A stretch of 64,000 bases of DNA, from positions 1 to 64,000 of the forward strand of contig NZ_VJXY01000016.1 of assembly GCF_014831675.1 (NCBI RefSeq), in the 5' to 3' direction. The notes under the pieces are model-generated. The model saw only the letters and a list, made by a program, of their open reading frames with translations, was not told the origin of the DNA and made no database searches. Every line of letters starts with the position of its first letter. Position 1 is the first letter of the stretch. The stretch comes from Komarekiella delphini-convector SJRDD-AB1. GTDB lineage: Bacteria > Cyanobacteriota > Cyanobacteriia > Cyanobacteriales > Nostocaceae. This document shows positions 55,016-62,148 of this stretch, piece by piece. The position numbers were made by a program, and so were the translations under genes.

Positions 55016-55270
55016 TTAAGAAACGCCGCCTTCTATTTGCTCTATTTCCTGTAATGTTTGCCAGCCAGCTTGCCACTGAGAGTTATCTTGTAATAACTTG
55101 GCGTTGATCCAGAAGCGGACTTTAGGGTCACAAGCAGCAACCATTTCGGCATACACCCATTTACTCTGATTTTTACGATTCACGACTTGGAAGTGTCGCC
55201 AGCCATCAACTTTTTTCTGTGCTGTCCACTTAGAACCAACTAGGTAAGGGAATTTTTGCTTTTTAGTCAT
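55016..55270 (-). CDS. TIGR02450 family small Trp-rich protein
   Basis: The 84-residue product begins TKKQKFPYLVGSKWTAQKKV, with DGWRHFQVVNRKNQSKWVYA, EMVAACDPKVRFWINAKLLQ and a C-terminal helix. It has Trp at about 15, 24, 38 and 54, matching the TIGR02450 family of marine bacteria and cyanobacteria. Its function is unknown. It may bind nucleic acid or heme through the basic and aromatic face; this is speculation. Confidence 0.85.
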   Translation of the reverse strand: MTKKQKFPYLVGSKWTAQKKVDGWRHFQVVNRKNQSKWVYAEMVAACDPKVRFWINAKLLQDNSQWQAGWQTLQEIEQIEGGVS

Positions 55271-55605
55271 TTGTCATTAGGAATTATTCATTGAAAACCT
55301 GAAACTTGTTCGTCTCTCAGGAATTTAGCGGTACAAAAATTGCTGCCTAGGTATTAAATAAATCTGTATGGAGGGTGTTATGTTTTTGGACTAAAAGCAG
55401 GTGATAGCTGCGCCAACGTCTGCGACGAACACACTTCTCTAGTAAAAATGGCTAATTCTGCAATCAACTCTTAGCTAAAAAATTAGCCTTCTCCTTACTT
55501 GCAAGGAGAAGGCTGGAATAATCTTAAAATAATTCGTAATTTCAGAGTTGAATTACGAATTACGTTAGCGTAGCGGGGCGTAGCCCATTACGAGTTACGA
55601 ATTAG
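55271..55605 (-). other. Repeat-bearing region between TIGR02450 and PRC-barrel genes
   Basis: Contains the AGCCTTCTCCTT hairpin (separate entry) and TTAGCGTAGCGGGGCGTAGC, a dispersed repeat also seen at about 37385. No coding frame is credible. Confidence 0.5.
55485..55514 (-). terminator. Strong terminator of the PRC-barrel gene
   Basis: AGCCTTCTCCTT and AAGGAGAAGGCT form a perfect 12-bp stem with a 6-nt loop. On the minus strand they are followed by AATTTTTTAGC. It is about 92 bp after the PRC-barrel stop (55606). Its T-run and stem make it the best intrinsic terminator in the window. Confidence 0.8.
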
Positions 55606-56595
55606 TTAATATCCGCCTTCTTCTTCGTATTCAGGCTGTCTTTCCTTGACTTTCTTGGGAATATTCACTGGCTTTGGCGCATCTTCCCAAGCATCGCCCT
55701 CGACATCATCATAATTGTCATAATCTTCGGTGTATGGCTTGCTGTAAGGTTGAGATTCATATCTTGGCGGTTGTTGATACTTATCTCTACCCGTTGCCTC
55801 ACTCCAATTATCTTCTTCCTCGTCTTCTTCGTATTGGATAGATTCATACTGCCGCGCTTTCATTACCTGACGCTGCGGTATTTCTTCTTCTACATAGTCT
55901 TCAGTCCATTCTTCTTCCCGCGCTACGGGTTCGGGGGCGCGAACTTTTGGTCTAGGTGGCTGCAATGGCACTCCGCTGGGTAGCTGATTGGATGGTGCAA
56001 CTGCACGAGGGGGAGTATAGCCGTATTCTTCTTCTGCATCACGCTCCCACGGGGGTTTGCCAATACCCAAACGTTCTAGCAAACCTACTGTCAACTGATT
56101 TACCCGTTCTTCAGCTCCCTCAAACACTATCAGCCTTTTGGGCCCAGTACTAACGATTTCCTCTACTGAGAGTTCGTAGGTACTCAGCACTTGGTCGGGA
56201 ATTTGTGGTAATCCAAAGGAAGCAATCACTATGGAATAAATCTTGCCAGTTTCGCCATTAAACTTGAAGCCTCGCACCTTGCCTAATACTTCACCTGTTT
56301 CTGTAATTACTTCCCAGTTAATCAGGTCGCCGTAAACTTCAATTTCAATATCTTCGAGTACATCCTCGTTATCAACCAGGATGACATCGCCAATCTGGCT
56401 AATGTTGTTGAGGTACATATAGCGCGGTATGCCCGAAATAGAGATCAGGCTGTCTCGCAAACCAAGAGCCACAACCTCTCTTTGATCAATATCAACCCAG
56501 ACTTGACTGATGATGCCTAGCCGCTTACCGTTGTCGCGGGTAATCACCTGGGTATTCAATATGTCGGAACGCCTAATTATCTGTTCAGAGGTCAT
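55606..56595 (-). CDS. PRC-barrel domain protein with acidic disordered tail
   Basis: The 329-residue product has two PRC-barrel-like beta domains (about 5-80: RRSDILNTQVITRDNGKRLG; 85-165: DLINWEVITETGEVLGKVRG, SIVIASFGLPQIPDQVLSTY). It then has a long Pro/Glu/Tyr-rich tail (VAREEEWTEDYVEEEIPQRQ and PKKVKERQPEYEEEGGY). PRC barrels bind RNA or protein, as in RimM and photosynthetic reaction-centre H subunits. It lies just downstream of smc on the same strand, with a terminator behind it. Its job is unknown. Confidence 0.85.
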   Translation of the reverse strand: MTSEQIIRRSDILNTQVITRDNGKRLGIISQVWVDIDQREVVALGLRDSLISISGIPRYMYLNNISQIGDVILVDNEDVLEDIEIEVYGDLINWEVITETGEVLGKVRGFKFNGETGKIYSIVIASFGLPQIPDQVLSTYELSVEEIVSTGPKRLIVFEGAEERVNQLTVGLLERLGIGKPPWERDAEEEYGYTPPRAVAPSNQLPSGVPLQPPRPKVRAPEPVAREEEWTEDYVEEEIPQRQVMKARQYESIQYEEDEEEDNWSEATGRDKYQQPPRYESQPYSKPYTEDYDNYDDVEGDAWEDAPKPVNIPKKVKERQPEYEEEGGY

Positions 56596-56653
56596 TCTAT
56601 ACCGAGTCCTGATCTCGAATCCGGTTTATCTATACACTATTATTAACAAAAAC

Positions 56654-59600
56654 TCAAGCAGATGTATTGGAGGATTGTAACTTAATACCCAAAACTTGGG
56701 TGTAAGCTCCTCGTGCTTGAGTAACGCCAATTGTGCGTTCGGCTGATTCTATCATCGGACGACGCAAACTCACAACTATAAATTGTGCCTGTTGTGCCTG
56801 TTGTTTAATCATTCTAGCTAATCGCTCTACGTTTGCTCCATCCAGAAACATATCAACCTCGTCAAAGGCGTAAAACGGCGATGGGCGGTAGCGTTGGAGG
56901 GCAAAGATAAAGCTCAAGGCTGTAAGTGATTTTTCTCCCCCAGACATAGAAGCTAAGCGCTGTACGGGTTTGCCCTTGGGGTGGGCGACTAAATTCAAAC
57001 CGCTGCTAAACGGATCTTCGGGATCTTCGAGTTGCAAGTAGCCATCACCATCGGAAAGAGTGGCGAAAATTGATTGAAAGTTTTCATTGACAGCATCGAA
57101 AGCTTCTCTAAAAGCAAGTTGTCGCAATGTAGTAAAATTTTCAATTCGCAAAAGTAGCTCAGTCCTTTCTCCTTCTAATGTCTGCAATTTTTGCGTAAGT
57201 TCCTGGAGACGGTTTTGGGTGCGTTCGTATTCTTCCAAAGCCAGCATATTTACGGGTTCCATTGCCTGCAAGCGTTTAGCAAGCGATCGCAATTCTTTTT
57301 GCAATTCTTCCAAATCTACCTGATCTGGAACTTCTGGCAAAGGACTTGGTAATTCTGCTCCGACATCCCGCAACTGGCTTTGTAAAGCAACGAGTTCTTC
57401 CCGGCGCTTGTCTTGGGTTTCTTGAAGTTTTTCCAGTTCCCATTCCAATTGTTGTTGACGCAAAAGATGCGATCGCACTTCTTGTTCTGTGGCGTCGCGT
57501 TTTCGTTTCTCTTCTCCCAAATTCTGTTCCATTTGGCTCAGCGTAGCGCGTGTTTCAGCAATTTGAGTGCTGAGTGCTGAGTGCTGAGTGCTGAGTAAAG
57601 TTATTTGATTTTGTTGGGTTTCTTGCTCGTGATGATATTGAGTAATCCGTTGTTCGGCTTCTTGGATTCTCTCTTGCAGCCGTTGCTGCTGATTTTCCAA
57701 ATTTTTTAATCTTTGTTCGGCTTCCCGTAATGCTGCCTCTCGTTGTTGTAATTGTTGCTCTTGTTCTTTAATAGTTGCTTGGATTTGTTGCCATTCACTA
57801 GGAGTTTGCGACGCTTCCAACTCTGCTAATACCTGTCGCAATTGCTGCAACTGACTTTCTTGTCCTGGTAATTCCCGATCTAAAACTTCTAGGCGAGATT
57901 GAGCCGTCGCGAATTTTTCGCTGTTTTGGGCGAGTTGCGATCGCGTTCCTGCCAACTGCGCCGTCAAATTCTTAATATCTTTCTGCAACTGCTCCAATTG
58001 CAACTGCTGTTCTCGCCGCGCCTGTCGTGCTTCTGTAACCTCTTGCGCCAGTCGTTTTGTCTTGGCTGACAAAGTAGCGATCGCTTCAGTACAACGCTCT
58101 AAAATTCGCTCAATGTCCACCAAGCGATTTCTCAGAGCAATTGCTTCATCAGATTCCGCTGCTTCCGCATTGCCAAACCGCAATGACGAACGCTGGGTGT
58201 TGCTACCACCAGTCATCGCGCCGCTGGTTTCCAACAATTCCCCATCTAAGGTGACAATGCGATATAGTCCTAAGTTTTTCCGCGCCGCCTCAAGGCTGGC
58301 GAATACTACCGTGTTGCCAAAAACATAGCTGAATACATCTTTATAGCGGCGATCGCAATCAATTAAATTTACAGCATAGTTAACAAAACCGTTAGCAAAA
58401 CGTAGTGTTGCATCTTGAGTAAATTTCTGAGCATGTATTTTATTCAGTGGTAAGAAAGTTGCTCTCCCTGCACGCTTTTGTTTGAGCAGTTCAATACCCG
58501 CTGCGGCAATACCATCATCTTCCACCACAATATGTCCCAAGCGTCCACCAGCGGCAATCTCCAAAGCTAGCTGATAGCGTGGTTCCACCCGTCCCAACTG
58601 CACAACTAAGCCACAAAGTCCAGGCATTCCCGATTGCAAAATCACTTTGCTAGCTTGAGTACCTTGCACTTCCTGCTGTGCTTGCGCTTGCGCCTCTATT
58701 TTATCCAACTGCCGTTGTTTTTCTCGTTGCTCTTGCAAGAGCCGCTTTTGGGTTTCCTGTTGAATTTGCAATTCTTGTTCTGTGGCTGCAAGATTTTGGG
58801 CTAAGTTTTGGATGGGTTCACTAGAGGCATTAAATTCCGTTTCAACTCGACTGCATTCAGCTTGTTTTTCTGCTAGCTGGGGTTCGTCACGTTCAATTAA
58901 CTGAGTTTGCTCCTGGATAAGTTGCTGTAATTGGTGATTGCGTTCCCTGAGTTGTGCTTGTTCTGTACGTTGCGGTTCTAAAGTTTGCAGCAAAGTTTCA
59001 ACTTGACGGTTTAACGCCGTCTGTTGCTGCACCCACGCTTCCGAAGCCGAGGCGATTTCCGCTGCTGCTTCGCGGGAATTTTGTAGCGCTTGTTGCGCCT
59101 CATCTCTTTGCTGCTGACAATAGACGATAGATTGTCCTTCAACAATCTGAGTTTGGGCGATTTGTTCTAAAGAATTTTGATGTTGTTGAATTTCTTGCGC
59201 TTGTTGAGCCAGCCGCTTAGCAGTTTCTTGCAAAGCTGTTTCTAACTCCGTTTGCTGACGCTGGAGTTGTTTACGTTCCGCCTCTTGGGTAGCCAGAGTA
59301 GCTTGTACCGCCAAAAGTTCCTCTTCTCCTAATGCTTTCACATGAGCATTGAGTTGCTCCAATTCGGCGGTTTTTTGGGCAATTTCAGAATTCAGAGTTG
59401 TGAGTTGGGTAGTGAGTTCAGCATAATTGCGATCGCCACTTTGAAGTTGCGTAACTAACTTTTCTTGTTGTGCTTGTAGAGAACGCCATGAGAAAACCGC
59501 TTCCCAAGATTGTTTCTGGAGAAATTCCGTACGGAGTTTTTGATATTTTTCCGCTTTAGCACGGTCTTGGGAGAGGCGATCGCGCTGTACAGTTAATTCT

Positions 59601-60277
59601 GTCTCAATAATCCGACAGCTATCTTCCTTCTCCTTCACCTCATCCAAAGTTGATTTAGCTTGATGAATCTTGCGATCAAACGCCGCCACCCCAGCCAATT
59701 CATCAATAATTTCCCGTCGTTCCTTAGCATTCATCGAAATAATGCTAGTCACATCCCCTTGCAGCACAACGTTATAACCTTCAGGATAAACCCGCAGATT
59801 ACTTAATTCCTCGTGCAACTCCGTCAGCGTGCAGCCTACACCGTTAATATAGTAATTCGACGTATAAGTCCCCTGGTGAGTAACTCGCAGCCTTCTAGTT
59901 ACACTCCACTCAGTCGCGGACTGGCGAAAATCACCATCTTCCTCTACTTCCTCTACTTCCTCTGCGCCTTCTTCACTTTGCGACTTTGCGCCTTTGCGCG
60001 AAACTTCATCCGATAAATCAAACGTCACCGTAACGCTAGCCTCAATAGAAGCCCGCCCCTTAGACGTTTGCGTATTATTAACCAAATCCGGCAGGCGATC
60101 GGCCCGCATTCCCTTAGAACTAGAGAGTCCTAGACAAAACAGCAGTGCATCGAGAATATTAGATTTACCAGAACCATTTGGCCCAGATATGACAGTACAC
60201 CCCGGCAGCAAAGGGACAGAGGTAGTACCGCCGAAGGATTTGAAGTTGGTAAGTTCCACGCGCTTGATATGAACCAT
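56654..60277 (-). CDS. smc: Chromosome segregation protein SMC
   Basis: The 1207-residue product is bacterial SMC. The N-terminal ATPase half has P-loop SGPNGSGKSNILDALLFCLG (about 31-50). A long coiled coil surrounds the hinge (about 540-660, LCGLVVQLGRVEPRYQLALE), and the C-terminal half has signature LASMSGGEKSLTALSFIFAL and Walker B FYAFDEVDMFLDGANVERLA. Two in-frame insertions of repeat DNA lie in it: residues about 91-117 (SRKGAKSQSEEGAEEVEEVE), and residues about 894-906 (LLSTQHSALSTQ). SMC compacts and segregates chromosomes with ScpA/B, which are not in the window. Confidence 0.97.
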   Translation of the reverse strand: MVHIKRVELTNFKSFGGTTSVPLLPGCTVISGPNGSGKSNILDALLFCLGLSSSKGMRADRLPDLVNNTQTSKGRASIEASVTVTFDLSDEVSRKGAKSQSEEGAEEVEEVEEDGDFRQSATEWSVTRRLRVTHQGTYTSNYYINGVGCTLTELHEELSNLRVYPEGYNVVLQGDVTSIISMNAKERREIIDELAGVAAFDRKIHQAKSTLDEVKEKEDSCRIIETELTVQRDRLSQDRAKAEKYQKLRTEFLQKQSWEAVFSWRSLQAQQEKLVTQLQSGDRNYAELTTQLTTLNSEIAQKTAELEQLNAHVKALGEEELLAVQATLATQEAERKQLQRQQTELETALQETAKRLAQQAQEIQQHQNSLEQIAQTQIVEGQSIVYCQQQRDEAQQALQNSREAAAEIASASEAWVQQQTALNRQVETLLQTLEPQRTEQAQLRERNHQLQQLIQEQTQLIERDEPQLAEKQAECSRVETEFNASSEPIQNLAQNLAATEQELQIQQETQKRLLQEQREKQRQLDKIEAQAQAQQEVQGTQASKVILQSGMPGLCGLVVQLGRVEPRYQLALEIAAGGRLGHIVVEDDGIAAAGIELLKQKRAGRATFLPLNKIHAQKFTQDATLRFANGFVNYAVNLIDCDRRYKDVFSYVFGNTVVFASLEAARKNLGLYRIVTLDGELLETSGAMTGGSNTQRSSLRFGNAEAAESDEAIALRNRLVDIERILERCTEAIATLSAKTKRLAQEVTEARQARREQQLQLEQLQKDIKNLTAQLAGTRSQLAQNSEKFATAQSRLEVLDRELPGQESQLQQLRQVLAELEASQTPSEWQQIQATIKEQEQQLQQREAALREAEQRLKNLENQQQRLQERIQEAEQRITQYHHEQETQQNQITLLSTQHSALSTQIAETRATLSQMEQNLGEEKRKRDATEQEVRSHLLRQQQLEWELEKLQETQDKRREELVALQSQLRDVGAELPSPLPEVPDQVDLEELQKELRSLAKRLQAMEPVNMLALEEYERTQNRLQELTQKLQTLEGERTELLLRIENFTTLRQLAFREAFDAVNENFQSIFATLSDGDGYLQLEDPEDPFSSGLNLVAHPKGKPVQRLASMSGGEKSLTALSFIFALQRYRPSPFYAFDEVDMFLDGANVERLARMIKQQAQQAQFIVVSLRRPMIESAERTIGVTQARGAYTQVLGIKLQSSNTSA
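57564..57595 (-). repeat. 7-bp GAGTGCT tandem repeat inside smc
   Basis: The plus strand reads GAGTGCT four times plus GAGT (32 bp), in frame, encoding TQHSALSTQ-type residues in the second coiled-coil arm. This is the same 7-nt STRR period as in spacers, placed inside an essential gene. Confidence 0.8.
59922..60004 (-). repeat. CTTTGCGCCTTTGCGCG-type repeat inside smc
   Basis: The plus strand contains CACTTTGCGACTTTGCGCCT and TTGCGCGAAACTT with CTTCCTCTACTTCCTC. This matches the spacer repeat at about 28525 (CTTTGCGCCTTTGCGCGAGA). It encodes residues 91-117 of SMC, a charged insertion in the N-terminal ATPase half near the Q-loop region. Confidence 0.75.
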
Positions 60278-60771
60278 AGGCGCTGGTTAACTGGGCTAAT
60301 GAAGAACAAGTGTATCAATTAATTACAGATTCGCAAGAGGGTAGGGCAGGAAATTCAGGATTATCGAACCACAGAGGCACAGAGAACAAGAGAACACAGA
60401 GGAGGTAAAGAGGGTTTAGCAGCGAATTGGAACCAGTTGGTATCGTTTGAATCATCTATGAGCCATCTGAATCTTAGTCGTAAAAATGTTCAATCATCGT
60501 TTTTTCACGCTGCTATTGACTGATTTATTGGCAGATGTTGGGGGATGTTTGATTAATCAGTGGTCTATAATTCGAGAATTTCCTAGTAGAAAATCACTAA
60601 TAATAAGTTGGAAGAACTGCGCGATGAGCTACACTCTGCTGGAGGCGATCGCAAACAATGAATAATAATTATCCTTTGCTGAGTAGCTATCAGTTAATTC
60701 ACGATTTATTGCAAGAGCATTTTGCAAGTATGTAAGATTATATTAGGCGTAGATAAATAATAAGGTAAATT
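60278..60771 (+). other. 494-bp region with repeat and short frames
   Basis: GAACCACAGAGGCACAGAGA (about 60365-60384) is the inverted form of the CTCTGCGCCTCTGCGGTTC repeat family. Two short plus-strand frames exist, 60486-60665 (59 aa, MFNHRFFTLLLTDLLADVGG) and 60658-60735 (25 aa, MNNNYPLLSSYQLIHDLLQE), overlapping by ATG. Neither is recognised, and both lack clear ribosome-binding sites, so they are not called as genes. Confidence 0.45.
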
Positions 60772-61122
60772 ATGTAACTAGAAGATTACTTTGACTTTCA
60801 GCGTCCTGATGATATTCGATTGAAAGGTACAAGAGTAGGAATTGAAACTATCCTTTATGATTTCATCCATCGGTGTCGGACTCCAGAGGAAATTACCCAA
60901 AGTTATCCATCAGTAACTCTAGAGCAGGTATATGCAACTATTCTCTATTACCTACATAACAAGGAAGCAGTCAGTGCTTACATAGCTGATTGGCTAGAAC
61001 ATAGTCACAGAATGCGAGAAGAACAGCGACGCAATCCACCGCCAGTTGTAGTTAAATTACTGAAACTAAAAGCTGAAAGAGAAGTAATGAAAAAAGCAGA
61101 TGACTCTCAAATATCTTCTTGA
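60772..61122 (+). pseudogene. DUF433 antitoxin with a stop at codon 2
   Basis: After ATG 60772 the next codon is TAA (60775), but the same frame then reads LEDYFDFQRPDDIRLKGTRV and GIETILYDFIHRCRTPEEIT, QSYPSVTLEQVYATILYYLH, which is a normal DUF433 antitoxin. Wild-type forms would read MQLEDYFDF, so CAA-to-TAA is the likely change. AAGG lies before the ATG. Expression could only restart at TTG 60820 (KGTRVG) or by readthrough. It overlaps the toxin gene by 23 bp. If untranslated, the toxin is unneutralised or also silent. Confidence 0.75.
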
Positions 61123-61459
61123 TGAAAATGTCGATAAAGTCTACAAGCGACAATTTGTCCAGCGCAACCCTACATTAATCATGTGGGTGGTTGGTGATCC
61201 TGGCGCTCCTCCCAGAGGCACATTAGATCCAGAAATCTTGCGCTGGTGTGAGGAACACAACTTTCTTTTGGTTACAAATCGCACATCTATACCTGGACAT
61301 TTAGCTGAACATGTTGCCCAAGAGCGTCATACACCAGGTATTTTTATTTTGAATGATAAATTAACTATTGGTCAGACTATTGATGAATTGATTTTAATTG
61401 CTCAAGCACCTTTTAATGATGAATATCAAAACCAAATTGTTCACTTACCACTGCTTTAA
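61100..61459 (+). CDS. DUF5615 PIN-like toxin
   Basis: The 119-residue product starts TLKYLLDENVDKVYKRQFVQ, where the Asp/Glu pair (LLDENV) is the first acidic site of PIN-like nucleases. It has PPRGTLDPEILRWCEEHNFL, LVTNRTSIPGHLAEHVAQER and HTPGIFILNDKLTIGQTIDE. DUF5615 proteins are RNase-like toxins usually paired with DUF433 antitoxins, exactly the gene order here. ATG 61100 overlaps the antitoxin frame. Confidence 0.85.
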   Translation: MTLKYLLDENVDKVYKRQFVQRNPTLIMWVVGDPGAPPRGTLDPEILRWCEEHNFLLVTNRTSIPGHLAEHVAQERHTPGIFILNDKLTIGQTIDELILIAQAPFNDEYQNQIVHLPLL

Positions 61460-61508
61460 TACCAATAATGTCTATAATATATAAATTTTATGAAAAAGGA
61501 TTAAATTG

Positions 61509-62147
61509 ATGAGCGTTACTTTCGATGCAAGAAATCTAAGTTTAGAAGATGTTCAACAGCTTTTGAAATTTGAGGAGAAATTGAATAACTCATTTACATC
61601 ATTACTATCTCTAGAATCAATTACAGACTTTGAACAACAAGAACTTTCACAAATCCGCAATCTATTTCGTAATTACTATACAGCAGGTAAAATTTCTGAA
61701 GGGCAAATAAAGTTTCTCTTCATCGCGCCATTAATGAAATTAGCTGGTTTCTATCAGCCTAGTATTAAGATTACTTTAGAAGAAAATATTGCTGATATTT
61801 CCGTTGAAGATGAAGATACAAACATCAAAGGACGGATGGATATTTTAGCTGTTAATAAGACTCAAGGAAAAAAAGTAACTACATTCTTTTGGATTTTAGT
61901 AATTCAGTCTAAAAATAGTAGTTTTAATACTTTGGAAGGATTACTACAATTGCTTACTTATACTTACAAAAGTCTAGAAAATCAAACAGTAGTTTGGGGT
62001 GTGACTACTAACGGGATGGATTACCAGTTTGTTTATATCCAACAAGGAAATCCTCCAATTTATCAATTATTACCAAAACTAGATATAACTCGCTCTGAAT
62101 CTTCAATCGAGTTGTTGCAAGTCTTCAAATCAATTTATAAATTATAG
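61509..62147 (+). CDS. HsdR-N-like (PD-(D/E)XK) protein with altered catalytic Glu
   Basis: The 212-residue product has a helical N-terminus (LEDVQQLLKFEEKLNNSFTS) and then a restriction-endonuclease-like core: FLFIAPLMKLAGFYQPSIKI, NIKGRMDILAVNKTQGKKVT (catalytic Asp in RMDI) and TFFWILVIQSKNSSFNTLEG. In related type I restriction subunit N-terminal domains the last site reads E-S-K or E-A-K. Here it is Gln-Ser-Lys, so nuclease activity may be lost. No DNA methylase or specificity gene is adjacent. ATG 61509 is used over TTG 61506. Confidence 0.75.
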   Translation: MSVTFDARNLSLEDVQQLLKFEEKLNNSFTSLLSLESITDFEQQELSQIRNLFRNYYTAGKISEGQIKFLFIAPLMKLAGFYQPSIKITLEENIADISVEDEDTNIKGRMDILAVNKTQGKKVTTFFWILVIQSKNSSFNTLEGLLQLLTYTYKSLENQTVVWGVTTNGMDYQFVYIQQGNPPIYQLLPKLDITRSESSIELLQVFKSIYKL

Positions 62148-62148
62148 T

